In this document: positions 17,656 through 26,160 of the stretch, in pieces
How positions within the stretch are numbered: position 1 is the stretch's first letter
How the letters are laid out: each line of letters begins with the position of its first letter
Origin: Streptomyces camponoticapitis
GTDB taxonomy: Bacteria > Actinomycetota > Actinomycetes > Streptomycetales > Streptomycetaceae
Direction of reading: 5' to 3'
Assembly: GCF_014646115.1 (NCBI RefSeq)
Contig: NZ_BMMV01000019.1
Location: forward strand, 1 to 64,000
Length of the DNA: 64,000 nt
Position numbers and translations under genes: made by a program
Notes under the pieces: generated by a model
The model's database searches: none
What the model was told of the DNA's origin: nothing
The model's input: only the letters and a program-made list of their open reading frames with translations

Positions 17656-18336
17656 ATGAGCGGCGATGAGCAGCAGGCGTTTCGGGCGGCCCTTGAGGAT
17701 CTGCGGGTCTGGGACAGCGGTCTGGCCGGTTTCGACCCCGAGGACGTGCCCGATCTGCCGATGGTCCTGTTCCAGCGGTGGTTCGTCGAGGCCGCCGCGA
17801 GCGGGCAGGTCGAGCCGCACGCCATGACCCTCGCGACCGTCGACGGTGAGGGTCGGCCCGACGTACGCACCCTGCTGCTGCACGACGCCGACGAGCGTGG
17901 ATGGCACTTCGCGTCGCACGCCACCAGCGCGAAGGGCGGGCAGCTGGCGGCCCGGCCGTGGGCCGCGCTCGGGTTCTACTGGCCGACGCCTGGGCGGCAG
18001 GTGCGGGTGCGGGGGGCCGTGAGTGCCCTCGGGGAGGAGGAGAGCCGGGCCGATCTCGCCGTACGGTCCACCGGTGCGCTCGCCGCCGCGCTCACCGGAC
18101 GGCAGAGCGAAGTCCTGGGCTCCGCGGAGGAGTTGGCGCGCGCCTCGCAGGCCGCGTGGGAGCGGGCGCGTTCCGAGCCGGACGCGGCCGTGCCGACCTG
18201 GACGCGGTACGTGCTGGCGGCCGACGAGGTCGAGTTCTTCCAGGGTGACGACCGGCGCCGGCACGTACGGCTCCGCTACCGCCGCGCGGACCCGGCCACC
18301 ACCGGCGGCTGGTCGCGCGAGCTGCTCTGGCCGTAA
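17656..18336 (+). CDS. Pyridoxamine 5'-phosphate oxidase-family flavoprotein (PdxH-like)
   Basis: A 226-residue split-barrel FMN protein. It carries the pyridox(am)ine oxidase core: FQRWFVEAAASGQVEPHAMT, LATVDGEGRPDVRTLLLHD, HFASHATSAKGGQLAARPWA and GRQVRVRGAVSALGEEES, with a C-terminal dimerisation region ending RELLWP. The expected reaction is oxidation of pyridoxamine/pyridoxine phosphate to PLP. A more canonical pdxH lies at 44941-45615, so this copy may act on another substrate. ATG at 17656 (GAGG just upstream) is chosen; a longer frame opens at 17581 but would begin at the operator. It converges tightly on the HxlR gene (4 bases between stops). Confidence 0.85.
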   Translation: MSGDEQQAFRAALEDLRVWDSGLAGFDPEDVPDLPMVLFQRWFVEAAASGQVEPHAMTLATVDGEGRPDVRTLLLHDADERGWHFASHATSAKGGQLAARPWAALGFYWPTPGRQVRVRGAVSALGEEESRADLAVRSTGALAAALTGRQSEVLGSAEELARASQAAWERARSEPDAAVPTWTRYVLAADEVEFFQGDDRRRHVRLRYRRADPATTGGWSRELLWP

Positions 18337-18340
18337 GCCG

Positions 18341-18724
18341 TCAGACGGTTTCGAAGCGGTCGCGGGAGGACTCGATGTGGCCGATGTACCGGTGGGTCCA
18401 GTCGCACATCCGGTGGACCGTCTCCCGTAGGGCGAGGCCCGGTTCGGTGAGGGTGTACTCCACCTTCGGCGGCACCGTGGGGTACACCGTGCACTCGGCC
18501 AGGCCGTTGCGTTCCAGCATGCGCAGGTTCTGGGTGAGCATCTTGTGGCTGATGCCCTCGACCTCGTCGCGCACCTCGCCGAAGCGCAGGGTGCGCTCCC
18601 CCAGCGCCTCGATGATCAGCAGCGCCCACTTGTTCGCCACGTCCGAGAAGATCTCCCGCGCCAGTGAGTCCGCGCGGGTGAGGTCCGCGTCCTCGGGCGA
18701 GCCGCTGAGCTGCTTGGTACCCAT
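18341..18724 (-). CDS. HxlR-family winged-helix regulator
   Basis: A 127-residue protein with the HxlR pattern: FSDVANKWALLIIEALGERTLRFGEVRDEVEGISHKMLTQNLRMLERNGL, where ISHKMLTQNLR is the recognition helix, then a beta wing VYPTVPPKVEYTLTEPG. Members are small dimeric sensors of reactive aldehydes, quinones or redox stress. No cysteine stands at the N-terminal position used by QorR/HypR; a Cys lies in the AECTVYP wing and another in HRMCDWTH. It is divergent from a RidA gene with a 117-base gap, so it probably regulates that gene and itself. Confidence 0.9.
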   Translation of the reverse strand: MGTKQLSGSPEDADLTRADSLAREIFSDVANKWALLIIEALGERTLRFGEVRDEVEGISHKMLTQNLRMLERNGLAECTVYPTVPPKVEYTLTEPGLALRETVHRMCDWTHRYIGHIESSRDRFETV

Positions 18725-18841
18725 CAGGTTCCCCAGTCACCGAAAAGTGCGTTCTTCCATGTGAGCGTTCACTCTCTTACGGTTCCCGAGTAACCACAAG
18801 AGACCAAAGAGCAGGACACCGAACAGAAGGCGGGCAGCAGC

Positions 18842-19249
18842 GTGGCCATCAACCTGGTGAACCCCACCGGACTTCCGGAGATCGACGTCTACCACCAGGT
18901 CGCCGTCGCGACCGGGTCGAAACTGGTCTTCCTGGCCGGGCAGGTCGCGTGGGACGCCGACGGGGCCACGGTCGGCGAGGGCGACCTCGCCGCCCAGGTC
19001 GAGCAGTGCTATCTCAACGTCGCCACCGCCCTGGCCGGGGTCGGCGCCACCTTCGAGGACGTGGCGAAACTGACCGTCTACGTCGTCGACTGGACCCCGG
19101 ACAAGATGCCCCTGTTCCTGGAGGGGGTCGCCCGCGCGTCCGCGAAGCTCGGGGTGACCCCCGTACCGCCGGGCACTCTGCTGGGTGTCGCGGCCCTCGA
19201 CGTACCCGAGCATCTGGTCGAACTCGAAGCGACCGCCGTCATCGACTGA
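18842..19249 (+). CDS. RidA/YjgF/YER057c-family enamine deaminase
   Basis: A 135-residue RidA-family protein: KLVFLAGQVAWDADG, LAAQVEQCYLNVATALAGVG, FEDVAKLTVYVVDWTPDKM and TLLGVAALDVPEHLVELEATA. The family hydrolyses reactive enamine/imine intermediates made by PLP enzymes. The catalytic arginine normally lies in the segment before GVAAL; the equivalent stretch here reads TPVPPGTLLGVAALD and has no Arg, so this may be a Rid subfamily without deaminase activity. The start is a GTG at 18842; the Shine-Dalgarno is weak. It is likely controlled by the divergent HxlR protein. Confidence 0.87.
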   Translation: MAINLVNPTGLPEIDVYHQVAVATGSKLVFLAGQVAWDADGATVGEGDLAAQVEQCYLNVATALAGVGATFEDVAKLTVYVVDWTPDKMPLFLEGVARASAKLGVTPVPPGTLLGVAALDVPEHLVELEATAVID

Positions 19250-19430
19250 TCCGTCCGCCCTCCGGCCCCGGCGCACCGGACCCGGCGAGCCCGAGGGACG
19301 TCGGATTCGCGCCGCCTTCACAGCGTTTTCAGCCCCGTGGCGCAGGACTTACCCGCACGTAACCGATTCGCAATCGATTCCCATCTTGACCGAGACCCAA
19401 CAAGTGCTCGCTCGATTACGCTCAGCTCTC

Positions 19431-20597
19431 ATGGCCAGCGACATCGACCTCACCAACGACCGTCCCGTGTACGTCATCGGCGGTGGCCCAGGCGGTCTCG
19501 CCGTCGCCGCCGCGCTTCGCGCGCAGGGCGTACGAGCGGTCGTACTGGAGAAGTCCGAGGCCGTGGGGGCCTCCTGGCGCCGTCATTACGACCGGCTCCA
19601 TCTGCACACCACCCGCAAGCTGTCCGCGCTGCCGGGACTGCCGATGCCACGGTCCTTCGGACGCTGGGTCTCGCGCGACGACATGGTGCGCTATCTGGAG
19701 AAGTACGCGGAGTTCCACGGTCTGGAGATCGTGACGGGCGTCGAAATCACCGGCATCGAGCGCTCGGCGGACGCGGAGAGCTGGCTGCTGCACGGGACCG
19801 GCGGCCGGGAGCTGACCGGGCGCGCCGTCGTCGTCGCCACCGGCTACAGCCACACGCCGCGGGTGCCGTCCTGGCCGGGCGCGCGGGAGTACGGCGGGGA
19901 GCTGCTGCACGCGCGCGAGTACCGCGACCCCGCCCCGTACAAGGGGAAGGACGTCCTGGTCGTCGGCGTCGGCAACACCGGCGCCGAGATCGCGGTCGAC
20001 CTGGTGGAGGGCGGCGCGGCGCGGGTACGACTCGCCATCCGTACGGTCCCGCACATCGTGCGCCGTTCGACCCTTGGCTGGCCCGCCCAGCGCACCGGCA
20101 TGCTGGTACGGCGGCTGCCCACGCGGCTGGTCGACCGGGCGGGCGAGATCATGAGCAGGATCGCGGTGCCCGATCTCGCCGCCCAGGGGCTGCCGCGCCC
20201 CGACACCGGGCTGTACTCACGGGTGCGCGAAGGCGCCATCCCGGTGCAGGACGTGGGGTTGATCGCGGCGGTGCGCAAGGGCCGGGTCGAACCGGTCGCG
20301 GCGGTCGAGTCGTTCGACGACAACAAGGTGGTGCTGGCGGACGGTTCGCGGATCTCGCCCGATGCGGTGATCGCCGCGACCGGCTACCGCCGGGGCCTTG
20401 AGGGCCTGGTGGGCCACCTCGGCGTGCTCGACGACCGCGGGCTCCCGGTGGTACGGGGCGGGCGGACGTCCGAGCGGGCGCCGGGGCTGTACTTCACGGG
20501 CTTCACGAATCCGATCAGCGGGATGCTGCGCGAGCTGTCCATGGACGCGGAGCGGATCGCGAAGGTGATCAAGTCCCAGGCTCTCAAGGGACGTTGA
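19431..20597 (+). CDS. Flavin-containing monooxygenase-like NAD(P)/FAD oxidoreductase
   Basis: A 388-residue enzyme with two Rossmann motifs: VYVIGGGPGGLAVAAALRAQ for FAD near residue 15 and VLVVGVGNTGAEIAVDLVEGG for NAD(P)H near 175. An FMO/Baeyer-Villiger-like core (ASWRRHYDRLHLHTTRK) and the C-terminal ATGYR (~312) also fit group-B flavin monooxygenases or YpdA-like reductases. The substrate is unknown. The start ATG at 19431 follows a 180-base gap; longer in-frame starts exist but have no coding-like sequence. Its 3' end overlaps the convergent MFS gene by 14 bases. Confidence 0.9.
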   Translation: MASDIDLTNDRPVYVIGGGPGGLAVAAALRAQGVRAVVLEKSEAVGASWRRHYDRLHLHTTRKLSALPGLPMPRSFGRWVSRDDMVRYLEKYAEFHGLEIVTGVEITGIERSADAESWLLHGTGGRELTGRAVVVATGYSHTPRVPSWPGAREYGGELLHAREYRDPAPYKGKDVLVVGVGNTGAEIAVDLVEGGAARVRLAIRTVPHIVRRSTLGWPAQRTGMLVRRLPTRLVDRAGEIMSRIAVPDLAAQGLPRPDTGLYSRVREGAIPVQDVGLIAAVRKGRVEPVAAVESFDDNKVVLADGSRISPDAVIAATGYRRGLEGLVGHLGVLDDRGLPVVRGGRTSERAPGLYFTGFTNPISGMLRELSMDAERIAKVIKSQALKGR

Positions 20598-21906
20598 CCA
20601 CGTCGGCCGGCTCGGCCTTCGTACGGCTCCTGATCAGCAGGGCCATCAGCGCCGCCGCCGCGCACAGCGCGCCCGACGCGTACCAGACCGTGTTGTACGA
20701 GCCGGTGACATCCCGTGCGACACCGCCCGCGAACGCGACGACGCCGGCGCCGATCTGGTGCGAGGCGAGCACCCAGCCGAAGACGATCGCGCTGTCCTTG
20801 CCGTAGTACTCGCGGCACAGGGCGATCGTCGGCGGGACGGTCGCGACCCAGTCGAGGCCGTAGAAGACGATGAAGAACAGCATCGGCGGCCGGACGTCCG
20901 GCGCGAGCAGCATCGGCAGGAAGAGCAGCGAGACGCCGCGCAGCGCGTAGTAGATGGCGAGCAGCCTGCGCGCGTCGAAGCGGTCGGTGAACCAGCCCGA
21001 CGCGATCGTGCCGATGATGTCGAAGACACCGATCACCGCGAGGAGCGACGCGGCGGCCGTGATCTGCATGCCGTGGTCGTGGGCCGCGGGGATGAAGTGG
21101 GTCTTGATCAGGCCGTTCGTGGAGGCGCCGCAGATCGCGAACGTCCCCGCGAGCAGCCAGAAGGGGCCGGTGCGCGCCGCCTGGAAGAGGACGGTGACGG
21201 CCCGCCGCGCCGCGCCGGTGACGGGGGCCGGCTTGGGCTTCAACTCCTCGGAGCCGTACGCCGGGAGCCCCACGTCCGCCGGGTGGTCGCGCAGCAGCAG
21301 CCAGACGAACGGGACGACGACGAGCGCGGACATCGCGACGGTGATGGACGCGGGGCGCCAGCCGTGGTTCTCCACGAGCCAGGAGAGCAGCGGCAGGAAC
21401 ACCAACTGCCCGGAGGCTCCGGCCGCGGTGAGGATGCCGGTGACCAGTCCGCGCCGGGCGACGAACCAGCGGTCGGTGACGGTGGCGGCGAAGGCCAGCG
21501 CCATCGAGCCGGTGCCGAGGCCGACGAGGACGCCCCAGTAGAGGACCATCTGCCAGGCGGCGGTCATGACGACGGTGAGCGCGGAGCCGGTCGCTATGAC
21601 GGTGAGCGCGACGGCGACGACCCGGCGTATCCCGAACCGGTCCATCAGCGCGGCGGCGAACGGGGCGGTCAGCCCGTACAGCGCGAGATTGACCGAGACG
21701 GCGAACCCGATCTCGCCGCGCGACCAGTCGAACTCCGAGTGCAGCGGGTCGATGAGCAGGCCGGGCAGCGAGGCGAAGGCGGCGGCGCCGATGATCGTCA
21801 CGAAGGTGACGGCGGCGACGAACCAGGCCCGGTGGATACGGGGCCGACGCCGGGGCTTCGGAGAGGGGGCGGGGACCTGGGCTGGGGTCTCGGCTGTCTG
21901 TGTCAC
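20584..21906 (-). CDS. MFS transporter (oxalate/formate antiporter-like or monocarboxylate-type)
   Basis: A 440-residue protein with 12 predicted helices in two halves. It includes FASLPGLLIDPLHSEFDWSR after helix 1, the loop motif DRFGIRRVVAV, and DRFDARRLLAIYYALRG at the repeat in the second half. The order of motifs and FDWSRGEIG resembles NarK/OFA-type monocarboxylate/sugar MFS proteins. Substrate unknown. Start is probably the GTG at 21906 (giving MTQTAETPAQ); its Shine-Dalgarno is poor, and a longer frame reaching 21993 has a low-quality N-terminus. It converges with the monooxygenase and lies 58 bases downstream of a second MFS gene in the same orientation. Confidence 0.85.
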   Translation of the reverse strand: MTQTAETPAQVPAPSPKPRRRPRIHRAWFVAAVTFVTIIGAAAFASLPGLLIDPLHSEFDWSRGEIGFAVSVNLALYGLTAPFAAALMDRFGIRRVVAVALTVIATGSALTVVMTAAWQMVLYWGVLVGLGTGSMALAFAATVTDRWFVARRGLVTGILTAAGASGQLVFLPLLSWLVENHGWRPASITVAMSALVVVPFVWLLLRDHPADVGLPAYGSEELKPKPAPVTGAARRAVTVLFQAARTGPFWLLAGTFAICGASTNGLIKTHFIPAAHDHGMQITAAASLLAVIGVFDIIGTIASGWFTDRFDARRLLAIYYALRGVSLLFLPMLLAPDVRPPMLFFIVFYGLDWVATVPPTIALCREYYGKDSAIVFGWVLASHQIGAGVVAFAGGVARDVTGSYNTVWYASGALCAAAALMALLIRSRTKAEPADVVNVP

Positions 21907-21964
21907 GTAAGGAAGGATCCGTGGCGCGGGCGCCGCGCACGAGTGGCCCGAAGGACAGCGGCCA

Positions 21965-23263
21965 CTAGGATCGGGCCAGAGGCTTCGCCTCATCCGCCGC
22001 CCGCGGACCGGCCGCCACGCCGCCCGCGCGCTCGACGCGGGTCAGTTCACGGATCGGGCGAGCGGCGAACAGCGCCCCGCAGACCAGCATGTTCACCACC
22101 GCACCGCCCACCAGCACCTCGCGCATCCCGACCGCCTCCGCCACCGGGCCCGCCAGCGCGCGGCCGACGGCCAGCATGATCAGGGAGCCCGCCACGTCGT
22201 ACGCGTGCAGCCGGTTCAGCGCCTCCGGCGGGATCATCGTCTGGACCGTCGTGGACCACATCACGAGCCAGAACGCCAGGGCCACCCCGCCCACGAAGAA
22301 TCCGGCGGCGAGCAGCGCCAGCGGGACGTCGTACGCCAGCACCAGCAGGTTCCCGGCGACCGCGAGCAGCGCGATCGTCCCCGCGAACAGCGGTCTGGCG
22401 GGGCGCAGTCGCAGTGCCAGCAGCCCGCCCGCCACGTTGCCCGCGCCGTGCACGGTCATCATCAGCCCGAACATGGTCGAGCTGTACCGCTCGGTGACCA
22501 CCACCGCCTCCAGCGGGACCATCGGCCCCAGCACCGTGACGCCGTACACCGACCAGACCGCGATCACGCCCCACAGCCAGGACCGGGCCCTGAACTCGCG
22601 CCAGCCGCCGATCAGTTCGGTGAGCATCGAGTCACCGACCACCGGCTTCATGGTCTCCATCCGGACCAGGAAGAGACAGATGCCGCTGATGCCGAACGTG
22701 GCCGCGTTCACCGCGAAGATCGTGCCGGGCCCGCCGAAGCCGGCCAGCGCGCCCGCCGCCGCCGGACCCGCCATCGTCGCCAGGGACTCGGTGACCCGCA
22801 GCACGGCGTTGCCGCGCTGTACGTCGGGCGAGAGCACGGGCAGCATGCTGGCCACGCCCGGCTGGAAGAGCGCGGCGCCGAGCCCGTTGACGGCGCTCAG
22901 TACGTACACGAGCCAGAGCGGCGGTGCTCCCCCGGCGAAGAGGACCGCGAGGGCCGCCGTCCCGAACAGCCGCATCACATCGGCGAGAACCATCATCCGG
23001 CGCGGGGTGAAGCGGTCGGCGAGCACCCCGCCGAAGAGTACGAATCCCGCGAAGCAGACCATCCAGGCGCCGAGCGCGAAACTGACGGACGACGCGCCGT
23101 GTCCGGCGTCGAGCAGTCCGGCGGCCAGCGCGACGGGCACCATGCCGTCGCCGAAGCGCGCCACGGTCCTGGCCAGGAAGAAGAGCCGGAAGTTACGGTT
23201 CCAAAGAGGCGTCCCGTCCGGCTCACCGGTGGATCTCGCGATGGATCCGGCGTTGGTTCTCAC
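21965..23263 (-). CDS. MFS transporter (enterobactin-exporter/macrolide-efflux-like)
   Basis: A 432-residue 12-helix transporter of the MFS_3 (EntS/MefA-like) type: LWNRNFRLFFLARTVARFGD at the start, FGGVLADRFTPRRMMVLADV as the conserved first cytoplasmic loop, QPGVASMLPVLSPDVQRGNA, and a second-half FWLVMWSTTVQTMIPPEALN that is characteristic. Such proteins export drugs or siderophores, or are of unknown substrate. The GTG at 23263 has GGGGAA a few bases upstream. It is divergent from a GlxA-type regulator (144-base gap) which may control it. Confidence 0.88.
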   Translation of the reverse strand: MRTNAGSIARSTGEPDGTPLWNRNFRLFFLARTVARFGDGMVPVALAAGLLDAGHGASSVSFALGAWMVCFAGFVLFGGVLADRFTPRRMMVLADVMRLFGTAALAVLFAGGAPPLWLVYVLSAVNGLGAALFQPGVASMLPVLSPDVQRGNAVLRVTESLATMAGPAAAGALAGFGGPGTIFAVNAATFGISGICLFLVRMETMKPVVGDSMLTELIGGWREFRARSWLWGVIAVWSVYGVTVLGPMVPLEAVVVTERYSSTMFGLMMTVHGAGNVAGGLLALRLRPARPLFAGTIALLAVAGNLLVLAYDVPLALLAAGFFVGGVALAFWLVMWSTTVQTMIPPEALNRLHAYDVAGSLIMLAVGRALAGPVAEAVGMREVLVGGAVVNMLVCGALFAARPIRELTRVERAGGVAAGPRAADEAKPLARS

Positions 23264-23407
23264 GGGTTCCCCGGTCGGGCCGGGAATGGCAGGGTCCGTC
23301 GGACGCTTAGGAGTCACAGAGTCGACAGATATCAAGTACTGGTCTGGACCACCAGGGGTTTCCGTATGACGGACAGCACAGACCAACGGCACGGGAGGGG
23401 CGGGACG

Positions 23408-24535
23408 ATGGCGGAGAGCGGTTCGGGGAACAGTTCGGAGAGCGGCCCCGGCCGGCCGCGCCACCGCGTCGCGGTCCTGGCGCTCGACGGGGTCCTCCCG
23501 TTCGAACTGGGCATCCCCCAGCGGATCTTCGGCCGCGCCAAGAGCCCCGAGGGCGCCCCGCTGTACGACGTGATCACCTGCTCGGTCCGCCCGCCCGGCC
23601 CGGTCCGTACCGACGCGGATTTCGACATCGTCGTGGAGAACGGCCCGGAGGCCATCGCCACCGCCGACACGGTGCTGATCCCCTCCTCGTACGAACTCGG
23701 CCAGGTCTACGAGTCGGGCAGGCTCACCGACGAACTCGCCGCCGCCTTCGCTTACGTGCGCCCCGGCACCCGTCTTGTCGCCATCTGCACCGGCGGCTAC
23801 GTACTGGCCGCAGCCGGGTTCCTGGACGGCCGGCCCGCGTCGACCCACTGGTCGTCGGCCGCGCACTTCCAGCGGACCTTCCCCCGGATCAAGGTCGACG
23901 CGGACGTCCTGTTCATCGACGACGGCGACGTGCTGACCTCGGCCGGGGTCGCCGCCGGGATCGATCTCTGTCTGCACATCGTGCGCAGGGACCACGGCTC
24001 GGCGATCGCCAACGACGTGGCGCGGCACACGGTCGTCCCGCCGCACCGGGACGGCGGCCAGGCCCAGTACATCCAACGCCCCGTCCCGCAAGTCCAGTTG
24101 GCGACCACCACCAAGGCGAGGGCGTGGGCGCTCGCCCGGCTCCACGAGCCCATCCAGCTGCGGGACATGGCGGAGCAGGAGTCGATGTCCGTGCGCACGT
24201 TCACCCGCCGCTTCCGCGAGGAGGCGGGGATCAGCCCCGGACAGTGGCTGGTCCTCCAGCGGGTCGAGCGGGCGCGGTATCTGCTGGAGGCGACGGATCT
24301 CTCCGTCGACCAGATCGCCAAGGACGCCGGGTTCGGTACGGCGCAGTCCATGCGGCAGCATCTCCAGGCGGCGCTCGGTGTCGCGCCGACCGTCTACCGC
24401 CGGACGTTCCGTGCCGTCCCCGGACAGCGGACGCCGGTGACCGACGGCCCCCGGAACACCGATGCCGGGAACGGCAACGCGAAGGGCACGGCCGCCGGAA
24501 GGGCGACGGCGGCGGCAGCGCTCAGGCCTGTGTGA
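23408..24535 (+). CDS. GlxA-family transcriptional regulator (DJ-1/PfpI domain plus AraC HTH)
   Basis: A 375-residue regulator. Residues ~18-190 form a class-I glutamine-amidotransferase-like (DJ-1/PfpI) domain with the nucleophile-elbow-like AICTGGYVLAAAGFLDG and HWSSAAHF. Residues ~225-325 form the two-HTH AraC domain: RDMAEQESMSVRTFTRRFRE, then VERARYLLEATDLSVDQIAK and the final GFGTAQSMRQHLQ. AdpA belongs to this architecture, but the order and neighbours do not mark this as adpA. It probably regulates the divergent MFS gene. ATG at 23408 (AGGGGCGGG upstream) is used; an ATG at 23366 is also in frame. The end overlaps the following minus-strand gene by 14 bases. Confidence 0.88.
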   Translation: MAESGSGNSSESGPGRPRHRVAVLALDGVLPFELGIPQRIFGRAKSPEGAPLYDVITCSVRPPGPVRTDADFDIVVENGPEAIATADTVLIPSSYELGQVYESGRLTDELAAAFAYVRPGTRLVAICTGGYVLAAAGFLDGRPASTHWSSAAHFQRTFPRIKVDADVLFIDDGDVLTSAGVAAGIDLCLHIVRRDHGSAIANDVARHTVVPPHRDGGQAQYIQRPVPQVQLATTTKARAWALARLHEPIQLRDMAEQESMSVRTFTRRFREEAGISPGQWLVLQRVERARYLLEATDLSVDQIAKDAGFGTAQSMRQHLQAALGVAPTVYRRTFRAVPGQRTPVTDGPRNTDAGNGNAKGTAAGRATAAAALRPV

Positions 24536-25079
24536 CGGCCTTCGACGTGCCGTCGGCCGGGCGGTCCACGTCCACGGGAAGCCCGGTCGTCACCGTCAGG
24601 TCGATCGCGTACCGTCCGGTCACGCCGTTTCGCGCGTGCGCGGCCGTCGGCGGCTCGTACTCGACGCTCGGGCCGGGCTCACAGCGGTCCACCTCGCACC
24701 AGATGCGTTTGCCCGAGCCCTCCGGCTGCCAGCCCCATCTGTCGGCGAGGCCGTCGACCAGCTCCAGGCCACGCCCGTTGGTGTCCTCGCCCTGCGCGTG
24801 GCGCGGACAGGGCGGTCGCGCGCTGGTGTCGGCGACCTCGACCCGTACGGTCCCGGCCTCGGCGGCCCCCGATCCGAACAGCATCCGCAGCACGGCCGGA
24901 CAGCCGGTGTGCACCACGGCGTTGGTGACGAGCTCGGAGATCAGCAGGATCAGCGTCTCCGCCAGTGGCTCGTCGTCGTTCATTCCGGAACCGATGAGGC
25001 GCGAACGCGCCCATCGGCGGGCCCGCCCGACCTCCGCCGGATCGGCCCCGACCTCCAACTGCATCTGAAGTACCTGCAC
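24522..25079 (-). CDS. RsbW/SpoIIAB-like ATP-binding regulatory protein
   Basis: A 185-residue protein with a GHKL ATPase domain at ~10-140: N box ETLILLISELVTNAVVHTG, a G1-like VRVEVADTSARPP and G2 GRGLELVDGLADRWGWQ. The C-terminal ~45 residues are an unstructured extension. Streptomyces have dozens of such solitary GHKL proteins; some act as anti-sigma factors or phosphorylate STAS partners. A STAS protein is encoded 1.1 kb away on the same strand, a possible partner. Start: GTG at 25079 or the ATG six codons later; the latter is also acceptable. C-terminus overlaps the convergent GlxA gene. Confidence 0.85.
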   Translation of the reverse strand: MQVLQMQLEVGADPAEVGRARRWARSRLIGSGMNDDEPLAETLILLISELVTNAVVHTGCPAVLRMLFGSGAAEAGTVRVEVADTSARPPCPRHAQGEDTNGRGLELVDGLADRWGWQPEGSGKRIWCEVDRCEPGPSVEYEPPTAAHARNGVTGRYAIDLTVTTGLPVDVDRPADGTSKAVTQA

Positions 25080-25233
25080 CGCTCACACCATCCGAACCGG
25101 CGGGCACATCGCCTCGCGCCTCGACAAGGTCCACGACAAGGTCACAGAACGTGATTCCCTTGTGGGACAGCATGGTTGACGTACAGTCACCGCAACAAGC
25201 GCTTCGGGCATATTCCAACGCGAAGGAGTACGC

Positions 25234-25422
25234 GTGCGGCATACTGTGCGACGCACTCTGCGGGGAGTCGAACAACGGCGCGTGGAGCGCCTTCGAACCG
25301 GGCGATCGGCGGGCATTCGCCGGTCCGGCGTCGCCGTACTGGCCACACCGGATCCGTCTCGTTCCACCGAAACTCGCACCCGAGCGAGCGTACCGGAGCC
25401 CGCCGCCGACTCCGGCCCGTGA
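25234..25422 (+). CDS. Possible small basic protein
   Basis: A 62-codon frame begins with GTG at 25234 and has a strong AAGGAG five bases upstream, preceded by TTGACG near 25178. The product is Arg-rich (RHTVRRTLRGVEQRRVERL at the start) and unlike any family I know. Third-position GC is lower than in neighbouring genes, which argues against it; the ribosome-binding site argues for it. The rest of the 467-base gap 25080-25546 shows nothing else I can name. Confidence 0.3.
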   Translation: MRHTVRRTLRGVEQRRVERLRTGRSAGIRRSGVAVLATPDPSRSTETRTRASVPEPAADSGP

Positions 25423-25546
25423 CGGGTCGCAGGAAGGACACAACCCGGTATCGACCTGTGCGCAGGCCGTCTCGTCACGCACGGTGACGCTCTCCGGTAC
25501 GGCTCCTCCCGGGCTCGGGCCGGCTGGGACCGTCGGCCCGGGACTC

Positions 25547-26059
25547 CTAGGGCTCCGGCGTCACGTAGTACTCGGCGAACGCCGTCAGGATCTCCTCCTC
25601 GGAGATCCGGCCGTCACCGTCGCCGTCCAGGTCCCGCGCGACCTCCGCCGCCCTGGCCTGCTCCGTGCCGAGCACGAGCAGCACACGCTCGGCCGCCGCG
25701 GGTGTGACACCGCCGCCGTCCTCGTCCGCGATGGCGATCACCGCGTGCAGGAAGGGCCGGGCGATCTCGGCGAAGCGCTTGGGGCTGTCGCGCAGCCTCT
25801 TCGCCGCGCCGGTGATGAATTCCTGCCGGGTGACCCGCTGGTCACCGTCGACGTCGGCGATCCCCGCCATGCCCTGCCAGAAGGCCTCGGCCCCGCTGTA
25901 GAGGGCCTGCCCCTTGTCGGATCGTGCGGTGACGCCGAACTCCGCGAGCAGTGCCGCTGCCGCTCCGCTGAAGTCCTCGCGGTCGATGTAGCCGTTGCCG
26001 TCCTGGTCGAAGGCGGCGAATCGGGAGGCGATCTTGCCCTCGTACTCTGCGCTGTCCAT
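25547..26059 (-). CDS. EF-hand calcium-binding protein, calerythrin-like
   Basis: A 170-residue protein with four EF-hand positions: DQDGNGYIDRED (18-29), DVDGDQRVTRQE (69-80), a degenerate third loop starting DEDGGGVTP (112), and DGDGDGRISEEE (145-156). Three loops keep the acidic ligands at positions 1, 3, 5 and 12; the third lacks the position-12 Glu. Spacing and the FxGxAxAxWQGM-like region match the sarcoplasmic-calcium-binding/calerythrin group seen in actinomycetes. It is likely a cytosolic calcium buffer or sensor; targets unknown. ATG at 26059 is used. It is followed on the same strand by the ATPase gene after a 467-base gap, so probably a single-gene unit. Confidence 0.92.
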   Translation of the reverse strand: MDSAEYEGKIASRFAAFDQDGNGYIDREDFSGAAAALLAEFGVTARSDKGQALYSGAEAFWQGMAGIADVDGDQRVTRQEFITGAAKRLRDSPKRFAEIARPFLHAVIAIADEDGGGVTPAAAERVLLVLGTEQARAAEVARDLDGDGDGRISEEEILTAFAEYYVTPEP

Positions 26060-26160
26060 GACTGGGAGCGTACGACGCCGGGGGGCCACCGTGTGGTGGC
26101 TTCACGTCTGTCCGGCGGACATCAGCCACGGACATCACCGGTGGCCTGCCCGTATCCGCC

